Below, one piece after another: positions 45,901-54,600 of a stretch of DNA of 64,000 nt (positions within the stretch are counted from its first letter, which is position 1; each line of letters begins with the position of its first letter). The stretch is from Azospirillum sp. OGB3 (GTDB taxonomy: Bacteria; Pseudomonadota; Alphaproteobacteria; Azospirillales; Azospirillaceae): positions 62,001-126,000 of the forward strand of contig NZ_JACHYN010000015.1 in the NCBI RefSeq assembly GCF_014192915.1, read 5' to 3'. The position numbers and the translations under genes are program-made. The notes beneath the pieces were generated by a model, which had not been told where the DNA came from, made no database searches, and saw nothing but the letters and a program-made list of their open reading frames with translations.

Positions 45901-46743
45901 ACCTCCGACACCAGCGACAACAGCGTCAACCCGATCCTGCGCGTCGACAACGTCAAGCTGACCACCGTCGCCAGCGACCCCATCGTGCTGGATATGGGCG
46001 GTGACGGGCTGGCCCTGCGGGCGCTGACCGACGGTGTGCTGTTCGACGTCAGCGGCGACGGCGTGGCCGACCGCACCGGCTGGGTCGGCAAGGGCAACGC
46101 CCTGCTGGTGCGCGACGACAACCAAAACGGGCAGATCGACGACGGGCGCGAGCTGGTGTCGGAGCATTTCGGAGCCGGCTCGAGCGGTGGCGGCTTCAAC
46201 AGCAGCCTGGAGGCGCTCGCCTCGCTCGACAGCAACCACGACGGACGCATCGACGCCGCGGACGAGAGCTTCGCCACGCTCCAGGTCTGGCAGGACGCCG
46301 ATGGCGACGGGGTGAGCCGGCCGGGCGAGCTGCGCACGCTGGCCGAGGCCGGAATCCTCTCCATCGCCACCACGGCGACGCCGAGCGATGCGACGCTGGC
46401 GGGCAACCAGATCCTCGGCACCACCAGCATGACCATGGCCGACGGCAGCAGCCGACTGGTGGCCGGCGTCGCCTTCGACGCCCAGGCCGCCGTCGCGGCT
46501 CAGCTGCACAGCCAGCCGCTGGCCGCGTCGCCGTCGCCATTTCCGTCGTCTCAGGCCGATCACGGGCGCTTCGACTACGCGGCGCTGATCTCCTCCGGCC
46601 TGGGTCTGCCGGACAATATTCCGGTTGCACAAAGCAGTCAGGACACTCACAACGGCGATTGGGCCATGGCGCTTCACACCGCGGATACACACCACGCCAC
46701 AACCCATGCCTCGACGATTGTGCCGGTCGCAGAAAATTCATGA
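39925..46743 (+). CDS. Giant repetitive type I secreted protein, probable surface adhesin
   Basis: A 2,272-residue protein. Residues 1-470 hold Ala-rich helical repeats (LASGQNVQQAVQALGG-type, about 55-75 residues each). A Lys/Glu-rich stretch (474-546) and a Pro/Ser/Thr linker follow. One divergent and five close beta-rich repeats of 154-156 residues span about 672-1570; then come a cadherin-like domain, another related unit, a jelly-roll-like segment (NGTFDKGLTGWSY) and calcium-binding EF-hand-type loops (DDNQNGQIDD, DSNHDGRIDA, DADGDGVSRP; about 2022-2135). The tail is His-rich. There is no N-terminal signal peptide, and the next three genes are a full type I system, so export by the C-terminus is likely. 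I chose the ATG at 39925 (GAGAGG site) over a TTG at 39874. Confidence 0.85.
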   Translation: MPDTLDATAPLLTIPDALASEAAAVLLGGDPAALKAVQEKLAAALTGQGLPEGAAGSVADGWMRDVAAGVGASATPDDAIAQASRIAAGTAARMAEAAQESAALTGEQRLAVALAQGQGLGQGSGPGGANDPKAASDLSAALFSGVMDPAARPAGAADPIAALSQALTAPPTAPAAADTVPVSPSDKLAAALASGVGVQDAVTALGPGAGGHFAEALEHALSSGADAAGAIAEAQALSAAGAVQTNSVAVEQTDGARLLGALAAGKTDGAGGNPAFTSVLNDALAQGAQPDAALGASSRAQTDMAARQEAAAVPAKPADALVASLSSGQNVAATVKTFAAAAGIDGAATGGFGEALGRALSSGTDMSGALGSAQQAVTTALALSAESAKGVKSDGLIAALASGQNVQQAVQALGGSGAAFNAALGQALADGRATGPALAAARQAAETVQQNAQGSEVPVSAENKALADLANPPPAGEAAKEGAKESGDKNAGEKAAEQVAEAPAEGKEGGEKEVAKEEDAKEDGAKEDGAKEDGVKEDAKGEAADATPAEGEASPAPGKSSMGSEPALKPISFDAAGTVKSADTAVPSATAPAPSTSLTPAAPPVTKTLTSDPFAVAAQIQQQVARAIEAAAATQPATVPPVAAPTLSTGFDAAAFAKALAIAEGTAAPAGFAVFHLIEAMFRPGEAGGSVIGVAVVANPDSPFGVWQYSLDGGAWLAVGAVGDGAALVLPDSALLRFLPAANWNGIAPSLGLRAVNSEWAEGFSGAEHRLFTLTGVGGTTPLSGDVAPLTLEVTPVNGAPVTTGAQAVLPAVSEDSADPAGAGVASLFGGLFSDPTDAVFGSAGNGFAGVAVVANPADAAQGQWQYWTGSAWSAVGAVSDGNALLLSADAKLRFVPATDWNGVPPSLMVRLIDDSQGPLTNGARADVTGAGGDSRYSLGTITLTTAVGAVNDAPVATGTTATLPTIAEDTTNPAGATVTSLFGQLFSDAADAVNGGSAANGFAGVVVVGNAATAAQGAWQYWTGTAWAAIGAASDSNGLLLSVGTALRFVPTANWNGTTPALTVRLVEDGGAPLITGNRVDLTNGVGGSTVYSAGTIALTGAVTPVNDAPVATGTTATLPTVAEDTANPTGTTVSSLFGHLFSDPADAVGGGSAANGFAGIAIVGNAATSQGVWQYWTGTAWAAVGAASDGNALLLAANTALRFVPAANWNGTTPALTVRLIDDSQGAVTSGGRVALASVGGDSRYSAGTVALTGTVTPVNDAPVATGAAATLPTLAEDAANPAGATVTGLFGHLFSDAVDAVSGGSAADTLAGVVVVGNAATVAQGAWQYWTGTAWADIGAVSGGNGLLLAANTALRFVPAANWNGTTPALTVRLVDTSHGPVASGARVDATSVGGSTAYSAGTIALTGTVTPVNDAPVATGTTATLPTIAEDTVNPTGTSVTALFAHLFSDPADAVAGGSSANGFAGVAIVGNAATAGQGVWQYWSGSAWITVGVVAEGAALVVAASALLRFVPAADWNGTTPALTVRLIEDGGAPVVTGGRVDLTTGVGGSTVYSADTIALTGTVTPVNDAPQITAGTTALATVKGVAVAVTGLSVSDVDAGALPMLVTLTAGHGTLTLAGAGWDADITGNGTDSVTIRATLATINGMLGAANGLLYTASAYTGADAIRIVVNDLGNGGAGGPLTATATIGVTVAPPNASPVLIDTNLDVAVAAEALAAPTAGTLGFAVSKLVGLNGSGPANVTDTDAGAVVGIALTGANESYGRWWFSTDNGATWSLVGTVNDSDSALLLRATDRLYFQPNAAVPATVNGALTIRAWDQTTGSAGSKAAVTLGAGSAFSAATDTVTLHPGVLIPNGTFDKGLTGWSYTGGATVGATGDGHEGTLTSAGGQSPTQLEDFLGLAHGSIAAATGTIPSFGNAMKLATTVTVTKDTTLTFDWTFIFSDPGYHDFAFVSVNGVVTLLAKDASASGKFSVVIPANTTLTLGFGTSDTSDNSVNPILRVDNVKLTTVASDPIVLDMGGDGLALRALTDGVLFDVSGDGVADRTGWVGKGNALLVRDDNQNGQIDDGRELVSEHFGAGSSGGGFNSSLEALASLDSNHDGRIDAADESFATLQVWQDADGDGVSRPGELRTLAEAGILSIATTATPSDATLAGNQILGTTSMTMADGSSRLVAGVAFDAQAAVAAQLHSQPLAASPSPFPSSQADHGRFDYAALISSGLGLPDNIPVAQSSQDTHNGDWAMALHTADTHHATTHASTIVPVAENS
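41482..41541 (+). repeat. Four tandem 15-bp units inside the giant gene
   Basis: GCCAAGGAGGACGGG occurs three times in a row (41482, 41497, 41512) followed by a variant unit at 41527, encoding Ala/Val-Lys-Glu-Asp-Gly/Ala. Units are a multiple of three, so slippage would change length but keep the frame. Confidence 0.85.
42313..44637 (+). repeat. Five tandem ~465-bp repeats encoding extracellular beta modules
   Basis: Unit boundaries marked by the Val-Asn codons of TPVNDAPVATG lie at 42313, 42775, 43243, 43705, 44170 and 44638, giving units of 462, 468, 462, 465 and 468 bp. Shared protein motifs are SLFGHLFSDPADAV, GVWQYWTGTAW, LRFVPAANWNGTTPALTVRL and a closing IALTGTVTPVNDAP. Similarity is high at DNA level, so copy number may vary between strains and assemblies may collapse here. 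Confidence 0.9.
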
Positions 46744-46877
46744 TCGACCGACAGAATTCGACGCATTTTTAGGTATTTGGATACTGTTTTGTCCTAAATG
46801 AGTATGAGAGTTCTCGACTAAGATCATCTTCGCTGTAAGCCGAATGGCCTAAACATGCGCCGATCTCCAGGACCCTC

Positions 46878-48275
46878 ATGCACAAGTTTTGTCTCATCGC
46901 CACGGTTGCGCTTCCGCTCCTGACCGGAGCGCCACAATCTCTAGTTGCAGCTCCGCGCGACGAGGTGGTGGCGCTGATCGGCAAGGCGACGGAAAGCCAC
47001 GACCGCCTGCGCGGGGCGGAGGCCGCCGCCGACGGGGCCCGCAACGCCCTGCGGGTCAGCCATGGCGGCTGGTTCCCGACGCTCAGCCTGTCGGCCAACG
47101 GCGGGCGCGAGAGCACGACCAAGCCGGCGGGCCTGCCCAACACGGACATGAACGCCTCGCAGTTTTCGGCGCGGGCGACGCAGCTGATCTGGGACTTCGA
47201 CGCGACCAACGCCGACATCCGGCGCGCCCAGGTGACGCTGGTCCGCGCCGACATCGCGGTGGAGCGCGCCCGGCAGGAGCTGCTGGTGGAGGGCCTCACC
47301 GCCTACGCCAGCCTCGTCCGCGCCCACCAGCTGCTCTCCTTCGCGCGCCAGTCCGAAGACAACATCCGCCGCCAGACCGGGCTGGAGGAGGTGCGTCTCC
47401 AGGAGGGCTTCGGCTTCTCCACCGACGTTCTCCAGGCCAAGAGCCAGCTCGCCGGCGCCCAGGCGCGCCGCGTCGCGGCGGAGGAGGCGACGCAGAACGC
47501 GCAGAGCCGCTTCCAGGCCTTCTTCGGCCATGTCCCCTTCCAGGTCAGCAACGCCCAGGTCCTGGCGATGACGCGCGCCGGCCTGCCCGTCTCGCTGGAC
47601 GCGGCGGTGGAGGAGGCGCGCCGCCACAACCCGCGCCTCCAGGAATTGGCCCTGACCACCGCGGCGGCGCAAGAGGCGGTGACCTCGGTGCGCGGCCGCA
47701 CGCTCTACCCGCGGATCGACGGCTTCGTGGAACACAACATCAAGCGCGACGTCGCCGGCCAGTCCGGGCGGCAGAACGAGCTGCTGTTCAAACTCCAGGT
47801 CACCTTCTCGCTGAACACCGGCCTGACCGCGCTCAACAGCATCCGGCTGGCCGAGGCCGACCTGCGGGCCGCCGACGCCACCTGGGCCGACCAGGAGCGC
47901 ACGGTGCTGGAAACCGTCCGCAACAGCTGGAACCGCCTGGAAAGCGCCCGCGCCCAGGTGCAGCTGTTGAACGATCAGGCGAGCCTCGCCGCCGGCTTCC
48001 TCGACGTGGCGCGGTCGGAGCGCGAGCTGGGCACCCGGTCGCTGATCGACATCCTGTCGGGTGAGACGACGCTGATCAACGCGCGCAGCGACGCCGCGGC
48101 GGCGGAGACGGAGCTGGTGCTGGCCGGCTACCGGCTGCTCGCCGCCATGGGCCGGCTGAACGCCACCGACATCCAGACCAAGCCGATGCCGAAGCTGACC
48201 GCGCCGGGCCGCGGCGCTTTCCGCGATCAGGGCCAGCGCGATCAGGGCCGGCGCGGCACGGGAGACCAGCGATGA
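46878..48275 (+). CDS. TolC-family outer-membrane channel of the type I secretion system
   Basis: A 465-residue protein. The signal peptide ends near VAAPR (about residue 25). Two TolC-type halves follow, each with strand and long helices: GGWFPTLSLSANGG, the coiled region RRAQVTLVRADIAVERARQE, then LYPRIDGFVEHNI, LKLQVTFSLNTGLTALNSIR and LGTRSLIDILSGETTLINARSD. The last motif is the well-known TolC repeat-end. The C-terminus is basic and Gln/Arg-rich. It forms the outer-membrane exit duct for the giant protein upstream. Its stop overlaps the ABC gene (ATGA). Confidence 0.92.
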   Translation: MHKFCLIATVALPLLTGAPQSLVAAPRDEVVALIGKATESHDRLRGAEAAADGARNALRVSHGGWFPTLSLSANGGRESTTKPAGLPNTDMNASQFSARATQLIWDFDATNADIRRAQVTLVRADIAVERARQELLVEGLTAYASLVRAHQLLSFARQSEDNIRRQTGLEEVRLQEGFGFSTDVLQAKSQLAGAQARRVAAEEATQNAQSRFQAFFGHVPFQVSNAQVLAMTRAGLPVSLDAAVEEARRHNPRLQELALTTAAAQEAVTSVRGRTLYPRIDGFVEHNIKRDVAGQSGRQNELLFKLQVTFSLNTGLTALNSIRLAEADLRAADATWADQERTVLETVRNSWNRLESARAQVQLLNDQASLAAGFLDVARSERELGTRSLIDILSGETTLINARSDAAAAETELVLAGYRLLAAMGRLNATDIQTKPMPKLTAPGRGAFRDQGQRDQGRRGTGDQR

Positions 48276-49954
48276 GCGGCGGCGCCATCGGCCTGCTGGT
48301 GCTGCGGCTGCGCGCCAACCTGCGGCTGACCGCCCGCGTCTTCGCGGCGTCGCTGGCGGCGAACCTGCTCGGGCTGGCCTCCTCCTTCTACACGATGCTG
48401 GTGCTGAACCGCTACGTGACACACGGTGTCGATTCCACGCTGGCGGCGCTGACCGTCGGCGTCGTGCTGTCCATCGCCTTCGAGCATCTGTTCCGCCACG
48501 TCCGGCTGGGCATCGCCGGGCGCATCGGCCGCGCCGAGCACGAGCGTCTGACCACCGGGGCCTTCGGCATCCTGATGACGGCGCGCAGCGGCGCCGGATC
48601 GGCGGAGGGCGACGCCGCGCGGCGCGAGGCGCTGCGGGCGCCGGAGCAGATCGACTCCGCGCTCGGTTCGGCCAATCTGGCGACTCTGTTCGACCTGCCC
48701 TTCGCGCTGGGCTTCATCCTCGTGGTGGCGCTGATCTCCTGGCCGCTCGCGGCGATCTGCCTCGTCTTCACGCTGCTGGCCATCGCCGCCGGGCTGCTGG
48801 CCCAGGCCGACATGCGCGCGGTCGGGCGCGACCTCGCTCAGGCCGGCGCCGACGCCCAGGGGCTGGTCACCACCGCCATCGTCGGGCGCGACGCGGTCGC
48901 CCTGTTCGGCGGCGCCAAGCCGCTGCTCGGCGACTGGCAGCGCGCCGCCAAGGCTCTGCGCGTCGTCCGCGAGCGCATGTCGATGCGCCAGGGCCGCGCC
49001 CAGTCGGCGGCGCAGAGCCTCCAGGCGCTCCAGGGCGTGGCGGTCATCGCCACCGGCGCCGTTCTGGTGGTGCGCGGCGAGCTGGACGTCGGGTCTCTGA
49101 TCGGCATCAACCTGCTGGTCGGCCGCGCGCTCGCCCCCTTCACCCGGCTGGCCCAGATCGGCGAGTCCCTGGCGATGGCCCGGCAGGCGCAGGTCCGGCT
49201 GGAGCAGTTCGCCCGCACCGCGGTCGAGCCGACCGGCGGCACCAGCCTGCCCCGCTACGCCGGCACGCTGGAGCTGCGCGACCTGACCTTCACCCCGCCG
49301 GGCGGCGTCACGCCGCTGCTGCGCCGGCTGACCCTGTCGGTGCCCGCCGGCAACATCCTGGTGCTGAAGGGCCGCAACGGCTCGGGCAAATCGACGCTGA
49401 TCCGCCTGATCGCCGGGCTGGCCGACCCGCAGGAGGGCGCCGTGCTGGCCGACGGGGTGGACATCCGCAAATTCGCCCCCTCCTGGTGGCGCCAGCAGAT
49501 CGGGCTGCTGCCGCAGGAGCCGGTGTTCCTCAACCGCACGATCCGCGAGAACCTGCTGCTCGCCAACCCGCGCCTGTCGGAGACGGAGCTTCACGCCGTC
49601 CTGCACCGCGCCGGGGCCGACCGCACGGTGGCCGACTGCGCCCAGGGCCTCGACACGCCGCTGCGCAACTTCGGCCACGAATTGCCGACCGGCCACCGCC
49701 GCCGGCTGGCGCTGGCCCGCGCCCTGGCGGTCGGCGGGCGGCTGATCCTGCTCGACGAGCCGACCGACGGGCTGGACTCGGAAGGCACCGCCACCGTCTA
49801 CCGCACGCTGATCGAGCTGGCGCGGGGCGGTCACACGGTGATCATCGCCTCCCACGACCCGCGCATCCTCCAGGGCGCTTCGCTGGTGCTCGACCTCGAC
49901 CAAACGAACGGCGCGGCTGTCGTCCGCGAGCCGGCGGGGCTGGTGACGCCATGA
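48272..49954 (+). CDS. Type I secretion ABC transporter (membrane plus ATPase) with a degenerate signature motif
   Basis: A 560-residue exporter. The N-terminal membrane domain has about six segments (AASLAANLLGLASSFYTMLVL to LIGINLLVGRALAPFTRLAQ). There is no N-terminal peptidase domain. Walker A is GRNGSGKST at residues 367-375, Walker B is LILLDEPTDGLD, and the switch His is in IIASHDPRI. The usual LSGGQ signature is LPTGH near residue 471. The protein resembles PrtD/LipB-type exporters that pair with an HlyD-like adaptor and a TolC-like channel, both encoded next to it and overlapping by ATGA. Confidence 0.9.
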   Translation: MSGGAIGLLVLRLRANLRLTARVFAASLAANLLGLASSFYTMLVLNRYVTHGVDSTLAALTVGVVLSIAFEHLFRHVRLGIAGRIGRAEHERLTTGAFGILMTARSGAGSAEGDAARREALRAPEQIDSALGSANLATLFDLPFALGFILVVALISWPLAAICLVFTLLAIAAGLLAQADMRAVGRDLAQAGADAQGLVTTAIVGRDAVALFGGAKPLLGDWQRAAKALRVVRERMSMRQGRAQSAAQSLQALQGVAVIATGAVLVVRGELDVGSLIGINLLVGRALAPFTRLAQIGESLAMARQAQVRLEQFARTAVEPTGGTSLPRYAGTLELRDLTFTPPGGVTPLLRRLTLSVPAGNILVLKGRNGSGKSTLIRLIAGLADPQEGAVLADGVDIRKFAPSWWRQQIGLLPQEPVFLNRTIRENLLLANPRLSETELHAVLHRAGADRTVADCAQGLDTPLRNFGHELPTGHRRRLALARALAVGGRLILLDEPTDGLDSEGTATVYRTLIELARGGHTVIIASHDPRILQGASLVLDLDQTNGAAVVREPAGLVTP

Positions 49955-51339
49955 AGCCGCTTCCCCTGCTGACCCGCAAGCCGGCCACCGCCCCCGCCGC
50001 GTCCGTGCCGCCGGTCATTCCGACGGGCATTCCGGCTGCTCTCCCGGCCTCCCTGACGGGGGCGCAGCCCGCCGACCCCGAAAGCCGCTTCGGCGACGGC
50101 CTGTTCGTCGTCAGCATCGCCGCCTTCCTCGCCGCACTCGGCTGGGCGGCCATCGCCGAGCTGAACGTCTCCAGCAGCGCGCCCGGCGACGTGGTGCCGC
50201 TGTCCTACAACCAGTCGGTTCAGCATTTCGAGGGCGGCATCGTCCGCGACATCCTGGTGCAGGAGGGCGATTCGGTCACCGCCGGCCAGGTGTTGGTCGA
50301 ACTTGACCAGACCAAGATCCGCGCCGACCTGGAGGAGCTGAAGCTGCGCCTCGGCTCGCTGTCCGCCGACACCGCGCGGCTGGAGGCGGAGGTCGGGCGC
50401 CGCGAGGCCATCGACTTCCCCGAGCGGTTGCAGCGCGAGCGGCCCGATCTGGTGGCACAGACCCGAGACCTGTTCCGCGCCCGCCGCGACCGGCTGGCCT
50501 CCGACCTCGACATCCAGCGCCAGGACATCGCCCAGCGCGAGCAGCAGGTGGCCGCCGTGCGGGCGCGCATCGGCGGCTCGCAGGTGGCGCAAGGGCTGAT
50601 CCGCGAGCAGCTTTCCATCAGCGAGACCCTGCTGAAGCGCGAGATCACCAACCGCATGAAGCACTTGGAGCTGCTGCGCGACGACGCCCGCGTCAGCAGC
50701 GCCATCGCCGAGGACCGCGCCACGCTGGCCCAGGCCGAGGCGGCGCTGGCCGAAGCGCGCAGCAAGCTGGTGTGGATCGGCCGCAAGTACGAGGAGGAGA
50801 GCCGCAACGCCCTCGACGAGGCCCGCCGCAACCACGACGAGTTGTCGCAGCGCCTGACCCGCTACCAGGACAGCCTGGACCGCAGCAGCCTGCGCGCCCC
50901 CATGGACGGCATCGTCAAGACGCTGGCCGTCTCGACCAAGGGCGCCGTGGTCAAGGCCGGCGAGACGGTGGTGGAGCTGGTGCCGCGCGACGGCAAGCTG
51001 GTGGTGGACGCCCGCCTGCCGGTGCAGGACATCGGCTATGTCCGCCCCGACCAGCCGGTGGTGGTGACGCTCGCCGGCGGCGACGCCTCGCGCTTCGGCC
51101 ACATCGAGGGGCGGGTGCGGACGATCAGCCCCGACACGCTGCTCGACGCCAACAAGCAGTCCTACTACAAGGTCCGCGTCGAGCTGCCGGTGACCCGTTT
51201 CGACTACGGCGGCAAGACCTACGAGCTGTTCCCCGGCGTGCGCGTGACCTGCAGCATCCTGACCGGGCGGCGCACCATCCTCGACTATGTGTTCTCGCCG
51301 GTCCTCAACGGCCTCCAGCACGCGATGCAGGAGCAATGA
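49951..51339 (+). CDS. HlyD-family periplasmic adaptor of the type I secretion system
   Basis: A 462-residue membrane-fusion protein. A Pro/Ala-rich cytoplasmic N-terminus is followed by one membrane anchor (about residues 50-71), a biotinyl-lipoyl half (QSVQHFEGGIVRDILVQEGDSVTAGQVLVEL), a long coiled-coil hairpin (about 110-300), and the second lipoyl half plus beta-barrel (RAPMDGIVKTLAVSTKGAVVKAGE; then VTRFDYGGKTYELFPGVRVTCSI). The start overlaps the ABC stop. It bridges the ABC exporter and the TolC-like channel. Confidence 0.93.
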   Translation: MKPLPLLTRKPATAPAASVPPVIPTGIPAALPASLTGAQPADPESRFGDGLFVVSIAAFLAALGWAAIAELNVSSSAPGDVVPLSYNQSVQHFEGGIVRDILVQEGDSVTAGQVLVELDQTKIRADLEELKLRLGSLSADTARLEAEVGRREAIDFPERLQRERPDLVAQTRDLFRARRDRLASDLDIQRQDIAQREQQVAAVRARIGGSQVAQGLIREQLSISETLLKREITNRMKHLELLRDDARVSSAIAEDRATLAQAEAALAEARSKLVWIGRKYEEESRNALDEARRNHDELSQRLTRYQDSLDRSSLRAPMDGIVKTLAVSTKGAVVKAGETVVELVPRDGKLVVDARLPVQDIGYVRPDQPVVVTLAGGDASRFGHIEGRVRTISPDTLLDANKQSYYKVRVELPVTRFDYGGKTYELFPGVRVTCSILTGRRTILDYVFSPVLNGLQHAMQEQ

Positions 51340-51368
51340 GGATGGGCACCCCTTTCCCCGCGTCCATT

Positions 51369-51571
51369 CCCCTCTCCCGTCCCGGGAGAGGGAGGGACCC
51401 GCGCGAAGCGCGGGAGGGTGAGGGTCGTCCAACGGCGCGACCACCCGATCCTTGCATTCACCCTCACCCTTCCCGCTTCGCGGGCCCCTTCCCTCTCCCG
51501 GGGCTCTCGGCGGCCAAAGGCCGCCTGACGCCGTCAGCGCCCGCATGCGGGCGCGAGAGGCGGGAGAGGGA
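51369..51571. repeat. Mosaic of palindromic repeats between the secretion genes and the channel operon
   Basis: At least four stems are packed here: CCCTCTCCC/GGGAGAGGG (51370-51392), CCCGCGC-GAA-GCGCGGG (51398-51414), a long-range GGGTGAGGG/CCCTCACCC pair (51416 and 51461), CCCGCTTCGCGGG (51472), and the perfect palindrome GCGCCCGCATGCGGGCGC (51538-51555). The module sits in the 262-base gap before the next start and contains no gene. It belongs with the repeat family at 11080, 18630 and 26840, and may act as a transcription barrier. Confidence 0.75.
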
Positions 51572-51601
51572 AACGACCGCTGACCGCCCGAGGCCCACCC
51601 C

Positions 51602-54600
51602 ATGCTGAGCTCGCTCCAGCCCCGCTCCCGGCCGCCGCTGCGCTGGTCGCACCTGACCAAGAAGGCGCGCTTCGCGCTGATCCTGGCGGCGGCGATGCTC
51701 GTCACCGTGCTGGTCTCCCTGGTCGTCCGCGCCGGCTTCCTCGGCGACAGCGCGCGAGAGCCGCTGACCGTCGCCGTCGTCGGGCCGCTCAGCGGGCCGG
51801 ACGCGGCGCTGGGGCTGGCCCTGCGCAAGGGGGCGGCGCTGCGCGCCGACACCATCAACGCGGCGGGCGGCATCGCCGGCCGTCCCGTGGTGGTCAAGCC
51901 CTTCGACGACGAGGGCGACAAGGGCAAGTCGCTGGAGATCGCCCGGCGCATCTCGAACGACCCGTCCGTCCTCGCGGTGATCGGCCACACGCCCGACGCC
52001 ACCGACAGCGCGACGGCGATCTACGCCCAGCGGCAGATCCCGCTGATCGCCCCGCGCCCGCTGGTCCGCCCGGCCGACGCCGCGCCCAGCCCCTGGCTGT
52101 TCAGCATCACGCTGGACCGCACGCACGAGACGCGCTTCCTCGCCAACTACGTGCGCAACGTGGTCGGCGAACCGACCGTCGCCATCGTCCGCGAGGACAG
52201 CGAGCAGGCGGCTGGGCAGGCCGGCCAGTTCGACGCGATCCTCCAGCGCTTCGGCACCCGGCTGGTCGGCCAATGGACCTTCGCGCCGGGCCGCGGCGGT
52301 GCGTCCGCGCTGCCAGCGCTGGCCCAGGCGGTCAAGGAGAAGATGCCGACCGGCGCCATCATCGTCATCGGGTCAGCGGTGGACAGCGCGCGGGTGGTGG
52401 TGGCGCTGCGCGACGCCGGGGTGCGCAACCTGATCGCCGGCAGCTCGGAGATGGCCAGCTCGGCCTTCCGCACCGAGATCGTCGCCCAGACGCAGGCCAA
52501 CCCCAAGGCGCTGACCCCGGAGGCCTACGGCCACGGTCTGCTGGTGTCCTCGCCCGTTCTGTTCGACACGGCGAACGAGCGGGCGCAGCGCTTCTACGGC
52601 CAGTATGTGAAGCGTTTCAACGCGGTGCCCGACTGGGCGGCGGCGCTGGGCGCCGACGGCGTGGACCTCATCGCCGGAGCCATCGCGAAGACGAACACCG
52701 CCACCGGCAAGCCGGACGGCGAAGCGCTGCGCCGCGCCATCGCCGACCACGACCGCGCCGAGACCGCCTTCCAGGGCACGGTCGGCACCTGGACCTTCGA
52801 CGCGCACGGCCAGGCGACCCTGCCGGTGATGATGGCCTCCTACAACGGCCTGAACCCGGTGGCGGCGCTGACCCAGCTCCAGCCGATCCGCGAGGCCGGA
52901 GTCTCAAACTTCCTGGAGGAGGTCACCAAGGGCCGGGCGCTCTACGTCAACGACCGCTTCATGTACAAGACGGACGTCATCTACACCGGCGTCCAGCTCC
53001 ATGAGATCCGCGACCTGAACCCGGACGCCAACGAGGCGACGCTGAACCTGACGATCTGGTTCCGCTACCGCGGCACCTTCAACCCGGCGGACGTCGTCTT
53101 CACCAACGCGGTCAAGCCGGTCGAGCTGGGCAAGCCCTACCGCGAGGAGCGCGGCGAGGTCACCACCTACGTCGCCTACCGGATCGAGGGGCGCTTCGCC
53201 CTGAACGTCTTCGACCAGCGCCCGCCCTACGGCAGCCAGACGGTCGGCGTCAGCTTCCGCCACCGGACGCAGAACCGCAACACGGTGATGTTCGTCACCG
53301 ACGTGCTCGGCATGTCGCTGGTCGACACCAACGACTTCGTGGAGAAGCTGAAGGCGATGGCCGCGGCGGAGACCGCGTCCGCCGCCGATCCGGGCCTCGC
53401 CGACCGCTTCCGCCGCGCACTGGAGGGTGAGAGCGAAAGCTCCACACTGCTCGACCAGCTCCGCGCCAAGCGGGTGCTGGCGCCGTCGCCCGGCTGGCGG
53501 CTGGCGCGCGCCTGGATCTCGCAGGACGTCGCCTCGGTCGGCAGCGAGGGCGATCCGAACTATGTCGGTTTCGGGCGCCCGCAGCCGGACTTCTCGCGCG
53601 TCGACTTCGGCGTGGTCGCGGCACCAGACTCTCCGGCGGCGCGCGACTTCATCCACCGCGACTTCTTCGTCTACATCGCCATCTTCAGCGCCGTCCTGGC
53701 GGTCTTCGCCGCCGCCATGGACCGCCGCGACCGTGGCCAGTTCTGGAAGATCCAGACGCTGTTCATGCGCATCCTGTCCTGGCCGCTGCTGCTGATGTCC
53801 ATCGGCAACATCGTGCTGGACCAGGCGGTGGCGACGTTGCCGCCGAGCGGGATCGCCATGGTGGTGAACGGCGTCAACGTGCTGTGGTGGATCGTGCCGG
53901 CCATCCTGGTCGACCGCACGCTGGAGCGCTTCGTCTGGACCCCGCTGGAGATCCGCACCCAGCGCAAGATTCCCGGCATCGTCCGCCGCTTCTCCACCCT
54001 GATCGTCTTCGGCTTCGCCGGCTGCGGCATCATCGCCTTCGTGCTGAAGCAGCCGATCACCAGCCTGCTCGCCGCCTCCGGCCTCGTCGGCATGGTCATC
54101 GGCCTCGCCATCCAGGCCAACATCGCCAACGTCTTCTCCGGCATCGTCCTGAACATCGAGCGGCCGTTCCAGATCGGCGACAGCATCCAGATCACCGATC
54201 TGGTGCGCGGTGTCGTGGTCGACATGACGTGGCGCACGGTGCGCATCCGCAACGTCGCCGGCTTCATCGTCGCCATGCCCAACGCCAAGGTGTCGGAGGC
54301 GACGGTCGTCAATTTCAGCGCGGTCGACCGGGTGTCGATGAAGCTCGAATACTACGCCGACGCCCGCCACGACCCCGGCCGGATGGGCGGCCTGCTGACC
54401 ACCGCCCTGCAAAACGCTGACAAGGTCCTGCCCAGCGCCACCGGCGGTCCGCCCTTCGTCCGCTACGACGGCATCCGCGGCGTCAACGGCCAGTGGCTGT
54501 GCAAGTACAACCTGTTCTTCTGGGTCGAGGACTACGACGCCAGCTTCGTCGTGCCGGAGCTGGTCTGGCGGTCGGTCTACCGCACGCTGGCCGAGGCCGG

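Noticed and set aside
39925..46743. RTX toxin with GGxGxDxxx nonapeptides
   Set aside because: The canonical nonapeptide repeats are absent; the calcium-binding motifs are EF-hand-like loops near the C-terminus.
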